This document shows positions 1 through 6,957 of a stretch of 10,391 bases of DNA, piece by piece; position 1 is the first letter of the stretch; every line of letters begins with the position of its first letter. The notes beneath the pieces were generated by a model, which had not been told where the DNA came from, ran no database searches, and saw nothing but the letters and a program-made list of their open reading frames with translations. A program made the translations under genes and the position numbers. The stretch covers positions 1 through 10,391 of the forward strand of contig CAYOAD010000149.1 of NCBI GenBank assembly GCA_964401845.1. The letters run 5' to 3'. Source of the DNA: CAYFKJ01 sp964401845 (GTDB lineage: Bacteria; Pseudomonadota; Alphaproteobacteria; UBA2966).

Positions 1-246
1 GTAGAGCAGGCCAGACTTGGTTTGCTGCTTAACCCGAACATTGTAATTCTTTATTGTGTGATGATCTTCGGCTTGGTCAAACTCGGTCGGGTAGACGACG
101 CGCACCGGCATGTGCAGCTATTGCTTTCGAAAAATCCTGAATTTCGGGTTTCAAAATTTATCGACCACAAACGCGGCTTCCGTGCCCATCAAGCGAGATT
201 GGCCGATGAAAAAGCCACGCTGCTTAATCTTGGATTGCCCGATTGA
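1..246 (+). CDS. C-terminal fragment of a TPR-repeat protein, probably an adenylate/guanylate cyclase-type protein
   Basis: The reading frame is open from the first base of the window and ends at TGA 244-246, so only the last 81 residues are visible. They contain a helical, TPR-like pair: 'GLVKLGRVDDAHRHVQLLL' followed by 'KNPEF'. The short tail ends '...LLNLGLPD'. Alphaproteobacterial class III adenylate/guanylate cyclases with C-terminal TPR repeats usually end this way, with a last TPR, a segment resembling 'F.VSRF....P', and a tail resembling 'L..LGLP'. The assignment to that family is inference from the tail alone, because the cyclase domain would lie left of the window. The gene faces the TRAP operon tail to tail and is probably unrelated to it. 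A generic TPR protein is the alternative. Confidence 0.6.
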   Translation, partial: VEQARLGLLLNPNIVILYCVMIFGLVKLGRVDDAHRHVQLLLSKNPEFRVSKFIDHKRGFRAHQARLADEKATLLNLGLPD

Positions 247-486
247 CCGCATTGAGTCAACGACTGCCATGATCGACCGCGCCAGATAAGATCCGATTTA
301 CTCCGAACAACGGACCTCGAAACGGATAATGTCTGTTCTTAGAGGCGAAGCGGAAGAAAATTGGCGTAGGCTCCGACCGCCGCTTGTAGCCATCAGCGGA
401 AGTCCAGAAAAGAGACGTTTCAAGCATCAGATGAGTTGCGGATCGACATTCGATCCCTTGAAGTCGCGCCCGCCGCCAGATCTGCT
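247..486. other. Convergent intergenic region with inverted repeats
   Basis: These 240 bases separate the convergent ends of the TPR gene and dctM. I see no convincing gene. Short frames on either strand lack a ribosome binding site and recognisable protein character. The stretch holds a CCGCT...AGCGG dyad (380-384 and 395-399) and the GGATCG/CGATCC hairpin listed separately. Confidence 0.5.
440..456 (-). terminator. Possible terminator hairpin downstream of dctM
   Basis: GGATCG and CGATCC form a perfect 6-base stem with a 5-base loop. The hairpin sits about 30 bases past the dctM stop on the minus strand, in the convergent interval. No run of U follows on either strand, so an intrinsic terminator is only weakly supported. 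It may instead protect the 3' end of the transcript. Confidence 0.25.
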
Positions 487-1773
487 TCAACGGCCAAAAC
501 CGGCCGAATAAGGCAGCCAAGTCGCAATCGAGGGGACCATCAGCATGACAACCATGCCGGCCAGCATCAGAACCACGTAGGGTGCCGCGCCGCGCACGAC
601 CTCGCTGATAGGCGCGTCGGTTATACCTTTGATGACGAAGAGGTTCATTCCCACGGGCGGCGTGATCATCGCCAGTTCGAGATTGATCATCAGCAGGATG
701 CCGTACCACACCAGATCGACGCCTAGGGCGTCCATGGTGGGCAGCAGGATCGGCGTGGTGATCAGGATGATTGCGATACTTTCGAAAAACATGCCCATGA
801 CAAAAATTAGCGCCATGATGATCAGGATGAAGGCGAGCGGTCCGAGCCCAAGGCCGGTCACCGCCTCTGTAATGCCATAAGGCAGGCGGATGATGGTAAT
901 GGCGTGACCGAACATCGCCGCCGCGGCGATTATCAAGAATAACATCATCGAGGTGCGCATCGTCTGGTAGGCGCACTCCCAAAGATCGTGCAGGCCGAAA
1001 TTTCGATAGACCAGCACGGCGACCGCGAGGGCGTAGAGCGCGCCCACAGCGGCGGCCTCGGAGGCAGTGAAGATGCCGAAGTAGATGCCGCTCATAACCA
1101 CCGGCGGCGCCATCACGGCGAAGAAGGACCTGCGCAACGCCGCGCCGATGCGCATCCAGCCGGCCCAGGCCGGACGCGCCCTGCCCCCGACAAGATCGGT
1201 CGAGAGCATGCAATAGAGCGAAAATAGAATGGCCAGCAGGAATCCCGGGATGATGCCGGCCAGGAACAGGGCGCCGATGGAGACCTCCGAAACGATGGCG
1301 TAGAGGATCATTGGGCCTGAAGGCGGGATCAGAATGCCCAGCGTGCCGCCCGCCGCAATGACGCCTAGCGCGCTGCGCTCGGGATAACCAAAGCGCTTCA
1401 TCTGGGGAATGGCGCTCGATCCGATGGAGAGCGCCGTCGCCACCGACGAGCCGGAAATCGCTGCGAAGATGGTGCAGGATAGCACAGTCGCGACGCCCAG
1501 ACCGCCGCGGATGTGCCCGACGAGCGTATTCGCCATGTCGTATAGGTCGTCGATGGCCTTGGCACGTATCATGATATTGGCCATCAGCACGAACAGCGGG
1601 ATGGTCACCAGGATCGGATTGTCGAGGTGGGCATAGACGGTATCGGCGACCGAGCCGATGCCGCCTTCGAAAATCAGCAAGATTGCGGTCGCTGCCAGGC
1701 CAAGGGCGGCGAACACCGGCATGCCGGTCAAGAGCAACAGGATCAGACCGCTGAAGACGAGAGCGATGGTCAT
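487..1773 (-). CDS. dctM: TRAP transporter large permease, DctM subunit
   Basis: This is the 12-helix-type, ion-coupled membrane subunit of a tripartite ATP-independent periplasmic transporter. It moves the substrate delivered by DctP across the inner membrane using the sodium or proton gradient. The 428-residue length is typical of DctM. Hydrophobic segments alternate with short loops along the whole protein. The family signature 'GGTLGILIPPS' is at residues 142-152, preceded by the small-residue-rich stretch 'AAISGSSVATA' near residues 104-114. The ATG start overlaps the dctQ stop by 4 bases (ATGA), which indicates translational coupling. It is the last gene of the five-gene operon. A 511-codon frame lies across the same DNA in another minus-strand frame but has no family character. 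I am very sure of the family; the substrate is not shown by this subunit. Confidence 0.95.
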   Translation of the reverse strand: MTIALVFSGLILLLLTGMPVFAALGLAATAILLIFEGGIGSVADTVYAHLDNPILVTIPLFVLMANIMIRAKAIDDLYDMANTLVGHIRGGLGVATVLSCTIFAAISGSSVATALSIGSSAIPQMKRFGYPERSALGVIAAGGTLGILIPPSGPMILYAIVSEVSIGALFLAGIIPGFLLAILFSLYCMLSTDLVGGRARPAWAGWMRIGAALRRSFFAVMAPPVVMSGIYFGIFTASEAAAVGALYALAVAVLVYRNFGLHDLWECAYQTMRTSMMLFLIIAAAAMFGHAITIIRLPYGITEAVTGLGLGPLAFILIIMALIFVMGMFFESIAIILITTPILLPTMDALGVDLVWYGILLMINLELAMITPPVGMNLFVIKGITDAPISEVVRGAAPYVVLMLAGMVVMLMVPSIATWLPYSAGFGR

Positions 1774-2315
1774 GCCGGATTGTGCCTGACAATGCGCTCG
1801 GCCAGGCGCAGAAAACTGAGTACGCCCATCAGAACAGCGCCGATGAAAATGGGCGTCTGCAGAATCCAGGTTTCGATTTCAACGTTGCCGTCGGTGTAAA
1901 CGCCGAAATCGCGCGCAAAAACGACCGACTCCCAGGTACTCAGGGCGAGCACGACGGAAAAGCCAAAGACCGCGAGGTCGGCGATGATTTCCGTGGCCTC
2001 ACGGGCCCGGCCGCTGATACGCGAAGTCAACACGTCGATCGCGATGTGGTCGCCCTGCCGGTAGGCTTCGGCGACGCCAAACATGACGATGGCGACCAAC
2101 ATCCAGCCCGTCACCTCGTCAGCCCACAATAGCGGCTCGTTGAGGAAGTAGCGCATCACGATGGAATAAATCGTGATGGCGAAGGAGATCAGGATCATCA
2201 GCGCACTGATCGCACCGCCCAGCCAGACGACCGGGCGGGCGATCCAGTGCAGGGCGAACCAGGGCGCCTCGTCGGCGCCCCCGTCCGCACCGGTCTGTGA
2301 CCCGGATTCGGGCAT
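1770..2315 (-). CDS. dctQ: TRAP transporter small permease, DctQ subunit
   Basis: DctQ is the four-helix small membrane subunit that pairs with DctM and is needed for transport. The 181-residue protein shows four hydrophobic segments near residues 28-54, 67-85, 107-127 and 148-172, preceded by a polar cytoplasmic tail. Family hallmarks are visible: 'MRYFLNEPLLWADEV' after helix 1 (about 54-67) and 'GDHIAID' after helix 2 (88-94). The ATG start lies 8 bases past the dctP stop. The nearest purine-rich element (GGAG) lies inside the end of dctP, about 14 bases upstream, so initiation probably depends on translation of dctP. The stop overlaps the dctM start. Confidence 0.92.
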   Translation of the reverse strand: MPESGSQTGADGGADEAPWFALHWIARPVVWLGGAISALMILISFAITIYSIVMRYFLNEPLLWADEVTGWMLVAIVMFGVAEAYRQGDHIAIDVLTSRISGRAREATEIIADLAVFGFSVVLALSTWESVVFARDFGVYTDGNVEIETWILQTPIFIGAVLMGVLSFLRLAERIVRHNPA

Positions 2316-2323
2316 GGTCGGGA

Positions 2324-3316
2324 TTATTTCTCCAATTTCTTAATCAGTTCGACCATCTTCTGGGCGACAGCGTCATCACCGGCGAACGCCTTGTCGAAGG
2401 CCGGACGCATGACCGCGGCCAACGCGTCGACTTCGGCCTTGCTTGCGACGTGGACCTTGCCGCCCTTTTCACGCAGGGTTCCTGGAGCCGAGGCCGCCGC
2501 CTTCTCCGAGGCTTCGATCGCCCACATGGCGGCCTTTCTGCCAGCAGACTGCAACGCCGCCTGAGCCTTATCCGAGAGGCCATCGTAAACCTTGGGGTTC
2601 ATGTAGCCGTGGAAATAGACCGACAAGAGCGGCACCACGGTGAAATGGTCTTGGACCTCGTAGTATTTGCGGCTTACCGCGGCGGCAATGTCGGTCAGGC
2701 CGGCGTCAATGACGCCGGTTGACAGCGCCTCGTAAACCTTGGAGCCGGACATCGAAACCGGAGCCGATCCTAGCGCCTTGAGCGAAGCGTTGAAGGACGG
2801 CACCAGGCCACGAATCTTGATGCCCTTGAAGTCCGCCGGTTTTACCAAAAACCTGCCGTTGGTTGTGAACACCGAAGTGTTAGTCGTGAACAGCCAGACC
2901 AGGTTCTGCACGCCTTTGCCCCTCAGCTTTTCGTTAAGGAACGCGGCGGCTTCGGAATCTGGCCAGCGCCGCCACATATCGAGATCACCGAAGGCAAACG
3001 GCGCCACCGTCACCGTCATGATGGGCAGCGTCTTGCCCCACTGAAAGCTGACCGAGAAAGCGCACTCGATGTCACCTTTAGCCGTGGCGACGATGTTCTT
3101 TCGCGCGCCGACCAAACTGTTGGCGCCGAAGATCTGCACGTCGAGTTCACCGCCCGATTGGCTTTCGACCTCGGCCGCCCAACGGTCGATGACCTGGGCG
3201 ATGTGGTGCTTGGGCGGCAGCTGGTGACTGCAGCGGATTTTGGTTGCGGCCGACGCCGTACTCGCCATCAGGACCGTCGCCCCGAGCGCGACAATAGCCG
3301 ATTTAAACAATTTCAT
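2324..3316 (-). CDS. dctP: TRAP transporter substrate-binding protein, DctP family
   Basis: This periplasmic binding protein captures the substrate and hands it to DctQM. The 330-residue length is normal for the family. Residues 1-24 form a classic signal peptide: a Lys-containing start, a hydrophobic core 'AIVALGATVLMA', and a cleavage region 'ASAAT'. The family core 'FKGIKIRG' (163-170) supplies the conserved arginine (R169) that in known DctP/SiaP proteins forms a salt bridge to the substrate carboxylate. It is followed by 'ALGSAPVSMSGSKVYEALSTGVIDAG', which is typical of TRAP binding proteins. The substrate is therefore probably a carboxylate. The start is well supported by a strong ribosome binding site. 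The gene follows the lyase gene by 67 bases, a larger gap than elsewhere in the operon, which may allow higher expression of the binding protein. Confidence 0.94.
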   Translation of the reverse strand: MKLFKSAIVALGATVLMASTASAATKIRCSHQLPPKHHIAQVIDRWAAEVESQSGGELDVQIFGANSLVGARKNIVATAKGDIECAFSVSFQWGKTLPIMTVTVAPFAFGDLDMWRRWPDSEAAAFLNEKLRGKGVQNLVWLFTTNTSVFTTNGRFLVKPADFKGIKIRGLVPSFNASLKALGSAPVSMSGSKVYEALSTGVIDAGLTDIAAAVSRKYYEVQDHFTVVPLLSVYFHGYMNPKVYDGLSDKAQAALQSAGRKAAMWAIEASEKAAASAPGTLREKGGKVHVASKAEVDALAAVMRPAFDKAFAGDDAVAQKMVELIKKLEK

Positions 3317-3319
3317 TTT

Positions 3320-3328
3320 CCTCTCCCT
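3320..3328 (-). promoter_or_regulatory. Strong ribosome binding site for dctP
   Basis: The minus strand reads AGGGAGAGG ending 3 bases before the dctP ATG region, within a purine-rich run. It is the clearest ribosome binding site of the operon and fits the need for an excess of periplasmic binding protein over the permeases. Confidence 0.55.
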
Positions 3329-3383
3329 TTAATAAATGGATCGTTCATTAGGTGTACGCTTCGTTGGTGATTGTGATCCAGGC

Positions 3384-4328
3384 CTACGCCCGCCATTCCA
3401 CGAGTTTGGGTGGCCCCGCCTGCGACAGGGAGCCGTAAAGTCTCTCCTCCGGCATTTCAGCTTCCAGGATGGCCCGCACCTTGGACAACGCCTCAAGATC
3501 GATGCCGGTGCGAAACCCCATGGTCTCACAGAGATAGACCAGATCCTCGAAGACGACGTTTCCGGTGGCGCCGGGCGCGAAGGGGCAGCCGCCCAACCCG
3601 CCGAGCGAGCCGTCCAGCACCCGCGCCCCCGTGTCGAGCGCCGCGGCCGCGTTGGCGAGCCCCATGCCGCGGGTGTCGTGCAGATGCACGCCGTAGGGCC
3701 GATCGCCACAAAGTTCGCTCATCCGGTGGCACAGGCGAGCGATTTGCTTCGGCCCGGCGAAGCCCACCGTGTCGGCCACGCTAACAATGTCGGCGCCGGC
3801 CTCGAGGCAAGCCTCGCTCAGGCGAAGCACCTCGTCGGGCAAGACCTCGCCGGAAATCGAGCAGCCAAAAGCCATTGCGACACCGACGCTAACGATCGGG
3901 CGGTGGGCCGATCGGGCCGCCAAACGGACTGTCTTGTGCACCAGATCGATCGCCTCCTCGCGAGATCGGCGCATATTGGCATGGCTATGGGCTTGCGTGG
4001 CGGAGACGACATTGACGATCTCATCGACCGGAGTCTCCAGGGCGTCCATAAGGCCGCGCTCGTTCATCGCCAAGGCGGAGGAAGCAACTCCGGACATGCC
4101 GTCGACGGCCCGGATCAGATCGCGAACATCGGCGAACTGCGGCATGCGCGTAACTGGCAGGAAAGAACCGACCTCGAAATGCCGCACCCCGGCGGCGGCC
4201 TCGCTTTCAATCCAGTCGAGCTTAGCTCCGGTAGCGGGAAAGCGGCGCACCAGTTGCATGCCGTCGCGAAGCCCGACCTCGCGCAATGTTACTTTGCCCG
4301 GCGGATACAATTCCCCGACCCAGGTCAT
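3384..4328 (-). CDS. Hydroxymethylglutaryl-CoA lyase family enzyme
   Basis: HMG-CoA lyases split 3-hydroxy-3-methylglutaryl-CoA into acetyl-CoA and acetoacetate. Relatives cleave similar 3-hydroxyacyl-CoA thioesters. The 314-residue protein is a TIM-barrel of usual length. The N-terminal 'REVGLRDG' (16-23) supplies R21 and the metal ligand D22. 'GVHLHDTRGMG' (213-223) supplies the metal ligands H215 and H217. 'GGLGGCPFAPGATGN' (243-257) carries the catalytic cysteine C248 and N257. The C-to-N spacing of 9 matches the human enzyme (C266, N275), so the active site is complete. The ATG start overlaps the stop of the CoA-transferase gene (ATGA), a sign of coupling. Next to a CoA-transferase and a TRAP carboxylate importer, the job is inferred to be cleavage of an imported acid after CoA activation. 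A citramalyl-CoA-type or other retro-aldol substrate remains possible. Confidence 0.9.
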   Translation of the reverse strand: MTWVGELYPPGKVTLREVGLRDGMQLVRRFPATGAKLDWIESEAAAGVRHFEVGSFLPVTRMPQFADVRDLIRAVDGMSGVASSALAMNERGLMDALETPVDEIVNVVSATQAHSHANMRRSREEAIDLVHKTVRLAARSAHRPIVSVGVAMAFGCSISGEVLPDEVLRLSEACLEAGADIVSVADTVGFAGPKQIARLCHRMSELCGDRPYGVHLHDTRGMGLANAAAALDTGARVLDGSLGGLGGCPFAPGATGNVVFEDLVYLCETMGFRTGIDLEALSKVRAILEAEMPEERLYGSLSQAGPPKLVEWRA

Positions 4329-5515
4329 GCCGCGCCCTCCTTGGCCGCTCCTCTGGCGGCGCGGGCTTCTTCGGCGCTCAGGCCGAGATCGCCCAGCACC
4401 GCCGCCGTATCAGCGCCCAGTCCCGCGATATCGACCGAGCCAGGCGCGGGAATGACGTCGTCGATCTCGACCGGCAGGCCCGGCGCGCGGATCTCGCCGC
4501 CCCCAGGCAGTGATGATACCAGCAGGCCGCCTGGCCGCATGACGTGCGGATCGTCATACATTTCCGCCGGCCGACGGATCGGCGCGAAAGGCAGCCCGCC
4601 GTCCTCCAGACGCTTGACTAGATCGCCAAAGTCCCATGCCTTCACCTTCTTGGCGAACAAAGGCAGAGTGCGGTCGCGAGCCTCGATCTGCTGCATCTTG
4701 TTCTGCAGGCCCGGATCCCCGAGCAAGTCCTCCAATCCGAGCAGGCCGCAAAGTACCGCCCACTGTCTTTCTGTAACCGCGCCGATAAAGATCTGGCGAT
4801 CGTCGCGCGTCGTGAAGATATCGTAGACCGGCCAGGAAAACTCGCGCTCGGGCATGGGCGGCGCCTCGCGCCCCTCGAGATCGTACTGCACCATGTGCTG
4901 TGCTACGAGCAGAAGCGAGTTCTCGAACAGGCCGATGCGCACCGCCCGCCCCGTGTCTGTGTCGTGGCGTTCGAGGAGGGCGCCGAGGACGGAGAGCGCT
5001 CCGAACACGCCGGCCATGATGTCGTTGGCAGACGAGCCGATGCGCAGCGGTCGTCCGCTCGGGCCAGTCATGTAGGCAATTCCGGTCATCATCTGCACGA
5101 CCTCGTCGAGGGCTGTGCGATTTTCGTAGGGGCCGTGCAGGAAGCCCTTGCACGACGCGACGATGAGGCGCGGAAATCTGGCCTTAAGGTCGTCCGGCGC
5201 CAGGCCCATCTTGGCTAGGGAACTGTCGCGGAAATTCTCGACAAAAACGTCGGTGCGTTCGAGCAAGCGATTTAGGGCGTCAAGGCCGGCCGCGCTCTTC
5301 AGGTCCAGGGTGATGGATTTCTTGCCTCGGTTGAAGGTCGGGAAGAAGCCCCGCCCCATGCCAGTGAGGTGGCGGGTTTTGTCGCCCTCGGGCGGTTCGA
5401 CCTTGATGACCTCGGCCCCTAGCAGCGCGAGAAATTGACCCAGCGACGGCCCCATGATCATGTGGGAGATCTCGACGACGGTAATACCGTCAAGCGGCTG
5501 AAACGACCGATCCAT
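4325..5515 (-). CDS. CaiB/BaiF (class III) CoA-transferase
   Basis: Class III CoA-transferases move CoA from one thioester to a carboxylic acid through an aspartyl intermediate. The chosen ATG gives 396 residues starting 'MDRSFQPLDGITVVEISH', which fits the normal family opening 'PL.GI.VV..S'. An in-frame TTG at 5548 would add 11 atypical residues and is less likely. Visible family features: 'GAEVIKVEPPEGD' (33-45), 'FNRGKKSITLDLK' (61-73), 'DVFVENFR' (89-96), and the probable nucleophile D165 in 'SSANDIMAG' (161-169), which aligns with D169 of formyl-CoA transferase. It is the first gene of the operon and overlaps the lyase gene, so it probably makes the CoA ester that the lyase cleaves. The CoA donor (succinyl-CoA or acetyl-CoA, for example) cannot be read from the sequence. 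The last 35 residues are Ala/Glu-rich and of little information. Confidence 0.9.
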   Translation of the reverse strand: MDRSFQPLDGITVVEISHMIMGPSLGQFLALLGAEVIKVEPPEGDKTRHLTGMGRGFFPTFNRGKKSITLDLKSAAGLDALNRLLERTDVFVENFRDSSLAKMGLAPDDLKARFPRLIVASCKGFLHGPYENRTALDEVVQMMTGIAYMTGPSGRPLRIGSSANDIMAGVFGALSVLGALLERHDTDTGRAVRIGLFENSLLLVAQHMVQYDLEGREAPPMPEREFSWPVYDIFTTRDDRQIFIGAVTERQWAVLCGLLGLEDLLGDPGLQNKMQQIEARDRTLPLFAKKVKAWDFGDLVKRLEDGGLPFAPIRRPAEMYDDPHVMRPGGLLVSSLPGGGEIRAPGLPVEIDDVIPAPGSVDIAGLGADTAAVLGDLGLSAEEARAARGAAKEGAA

Positions 5516-5554
5516 CCTGGCGTTGCTCCCCGACCCGATAAAATCCAAAAGGAT

Positions 5555-5570
5555 GTTAGTTGCCCCTAAC
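5555..5570. promoter_or_regulatory. Candidate LysR-type operator dyad
   Basis: GTTAG (5555-5559) and CTAAC (5566-5570) form a perfect inverted repeat with a 6-base centre. It includes a T-N11-A pattern (T5557, A5569), the loose consensus for LysR-family regulators. It lies between the divergent genes and overlaps the proposed -35 of the regulator gene, as expected for autorepression. A second, looser dyad of the ATTA/TAAT type is at 5581-5593. Confidence 0.4.
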
Positions 5571-5588
5571 CCAATTGAAAATTAAAAA
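5560..5588 (+). promoter_or_regulatory. Candidate promoter of the LysR regulator gene
   Basis: TTGCCC (5560-5565) and TAAAAA (5583-5588) are separated by 17 bases and match the sigma-70 boxes at several positions each. The predicted transcript would start near 5595, leaving a short leader before the ribosome binding site at 5623-5627. This is a pattern match only. Confidence 0.3.
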
Positions 5589-5609
5589 CTAATCAACCAT
5601 GCTTTCTAA
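5581..5609 (-). promoter_or_regulatory. Candidate promoter of the CoA-transferase/lyase/TRAP operon
   Basis: On the minus strand TTAGAA (5604-5609) and TTTAAT (5581-5586) are 17 bases apart, with 4 of 6 and 5 of 6 matches to the sigma-70 boxes. The leader to the ATG at 5515 would be about 60 bases. The -10 box overlaps that of the opposing regulator promoter, so the two directions should interfere and be controlled together. Confidence 0.35.
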
Positions 5610-5634
5610 ATTTGAGAAATCTAAGGAAGACCAG

Positions 5635-6573
5635 ATGGATAGCCGTCAGCTCAGATATTTCGCCGCCATCCATGAAGAGGGGGCGCTGGCCCGCGCCGCG
5701 GAACGTGAACGCGTCGCCGTCTCCGCGCTCAGCCGCCACTTAGCCAATCTGGAGGCGGAGCTCGGCACCACCCTGTTCGAGCGCCGCCCCCGGGGCGTCA
5801 AGGCGACGGCCGCGGGCGACCGGCTCTATGAACACAGCCGCGCCATTCTACGCGCCATGTCGGCTGCCGTGGCTGATCTCCGAGACGAGGGACGCGAGGT
5901 CGTAGGCGAGATTTCCCTCGGCATGGCCTATTCCGCGGTCAAGGCCATCGGGGTACCGCTGATGCGCCGGGTGCTCAACGAATATCCGAAATTGCGCCTA
6001 TCCCTGTCCGAGAGCCTGTCGGGCACGACGATCCAGCATCTTCTGGCCTCCGAGGTCGACCTGGCGATCGTCTACAACCCACCCAACGATCCCCGGCTGC
6101 GCATCCATCCGGTCATCGACGAAAAGCTGGTCCTGGCGGGGCGGCCCGATATCGTCGGCGACGCCGGGACCCCGATCACCTTCGACGAATTGCTTGAGCT
6201 GCCCCTGATCATTCTGCGTCAGGGCATATCGGTACGGGCCATCGTCGACGACGCGTCGCTTTTGAAGCGGTTGGAGGCCCGCGCGCGCCTGCAAATGAAT
6301 TCGGTCTATGCCATCGCCGGATCGCTTCAGGAAGGCCTCGGCTGCACCATCGGCACGCGTCTTTTCATGCGCGAACTTATCGACAGCGGCGAATTGGTGG
6401 CCCGTCCGATCACTGATCCGGACCTCACACGCACGCTCTACATCTGCGAGATGGTCGACCGCTCGACGACCTTCGCTCTGGAGACCGTGCGCCAGCTTTG
6501 CATTGGCCTGATTCTCGAAGCGGTCTCGTCCGGCGTCTGGGAAGCTCGGATTTCCGGATCTCATGCAGACTGA
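5635..6573 (+). CDS. LysR family transcriptional regulator of the adjacent catabolic operon
   Basis: The chosen ATG gives 312 residues. It is preceded by AAGGA at 5623-5627 with 7-base spacing, and 'MDSRQLRYFAAIHEEGALARAAE' is the standard LysR opening. An in-frame ATG at 5599 would add 12 residues without a good ribosome binding site. The winged helix-turn-helix spans about residues 3-61, with 'ALARAAERERVAVSALSRHLANLEAELG' as the HTH and 'LFERRPRGVKATAAG' (47-61) as the wing. Residues from about 90 to 295 form the effector-binding domain, with 'GEISLGMAYSAVKAIGVPLM' as its first strand and helix. It is divergent from the operon, so by the usual LysR arrangement it probably activates the operon when the imported acid or its CoA-derived metabolite binds, and represses itself. 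The effector is unknown. Confidence 0.92.
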   Translation: MDSRQLRYFAAIHEEGALARAAERERVAVSALSRHLANLEAELGTTLFERRPRGVKATAAGDRLYEHSRAILRAMSAAVADLRDEGREVVGEISLGMAYSAVKAIGVPLMRRVLNEYPKLRLSLSESLSGTTIQHLLASEVDLAIVYNPPNDPRLRIHPVIDEKLVLAGRPDIVGDAGTPITFDELLELPLIILRQGISVRAIVDDASLLKRLEARARLQMNSVYAIAGSLQEGLGCTIGTRLFMRELIDSGELVARPITDPDLTRTLYICEMVDRSTTFALETVRQLCIGLILEAVSSGVWEARISGSHAD

Positions 6574-6614
6574 CGGCCCTGCAGGTTCTAACGATAGGAA
6601 ACGCCTTCCACACC

Positions 6615-6636
6615 GCCGCTTAGGGTCATAAGCGGC
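6615..6636. terminator. Hairpin 42 bases after the LysR gene, possible terminator
   Basis: GCCGCTTA and TAAGCGGC make a perfect 8-base stem around a 6-base loop. It is well placed to end the regulator transcript. It is followed by CAAAATCGG rather than a U-run, so Rho-independent action is doubtful. It could equally be a copy of a dispersed CCGCT...AGCGG intergenic repeat. Confidence 0.35.
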
Positions 6637-6701
6637 CAAAATCGGTCACTCGAAATCACGTCCGCTCATGGCGCCAAAGCGGAAGTCGTCCCGCTCCAGG
6701 T

Positions 6702-6781
6702 CGGGTTGAAATAGCCATCAACGCTAATCAACGAAACGCCTGAACTTTAAACTGCTCGCCAATTAAGGGACGGGTTGAAAT
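6702..6781 (+). repeat. 11-base direct repeat pair
   Basis: CGGGTTGAAAT occurs exactly at 6702-6712 and 6771-6781, 69 bases apart. Both copies lie in the interval where the chromosomal catabolic genes give way to the mobile-element-like genes. The role is unknown. Confidence 0.5.
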
Positions 6782-6824
6782 GTACCCCCCTACGCCAACG
6801 GTTTTTGGGGCCTCCCCCCACCCA

Positions 6825-6840
6825 GCAATTTTCGAATTGC
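6825..6840. other. Perfect hairpin with TTCG tetraloop
   Basis: GCAATT-TTCG-AATTGC is a perfect 6-base stem closed by a UUCG-type loop when read on the plus strand. On the minus strand the loop is CGAA. No U-run follows on either strand. The hairpin lies about 120 bases downstream of the last mobile-element gene. Confidence 0.45.
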
Positions 6841-6919
6841 ATTGTTCGTCGAAAATTTTCTAAGCATGCTTTAACGGCTCTACAGAGCGTCTCTCGATTC
6901 GGTAGGCTCTTTCCGGCGC

Positions 6920-6936
6920 TGGATATGTAATATCCA
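6920..6936. other. Short inverted repeat after the last mobile-element gene
   Basis: TGGATAT and ATATCCA pair perfectly around a 3-base loop. The hairpin is 22 bases past the stop of the 6958-7308 gene on the minus strand. It may mark the transcript end, but no U-run is present. Confidence 0.35.
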
Positions 6937-6957
6937 CCAACCGCGCTACAAACCTCT

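Larger units (their letters stand above)
6574..6957. other. Gene-poor junction between catabolic locus and mobile element
   Basis: No credible gene lies in these 384 bases. An 82-codon minus-strand frame (6747-6995) overlaps the next gene and shows no protein family character. The stretch holds several short hairpins (6615-6636, 6825-6840, 6920-6936), a TCCGCT/AGCGGA dyad (6661-6666 and 6678-6683), palindromes at 6851-6860 and 6863-6870, and an 11-base direct repeat. The base composition drops from GC-rich to mixed here. I see no tRNA. Confidence 0.5.

Noticed and set aside
257..1792. 511-codon minus-strand frame across dctM
   Set aside because: It is a different frame over the DctM gene, is Arg/His-rich with no family character, and covers the dctQ/dctM junction; DctM itself is unambiguous.
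3336..4826. 496-codon plus-strand frame opposite the lyase and CoA-transferase genes
   Set aside because: Antisense shadow of two genes with complete catalytic motifs; low-complexity, no recognisable domain, no ribosome binding site.
5998..6639. 213-codon minus-strand frame opposite the LysR gene
   Set aside because: Antisense shadow in GC-rich DNA without protein family features.
6801..6819. Rho-independent terminator at the GGGG-CCT-CCCC stem
   Set aside because: The T-run lies before, not after, the stem on the plus strand, and A bases follow it on the minus strand.
6574..6957. tRNA gene or tRNA-derived attachment site
   Set aside because: No cloverleaf or T-loop consensus could be found by eye; the CCACCA-like string at 6933-6938 is part of an unrelated short hairpin.
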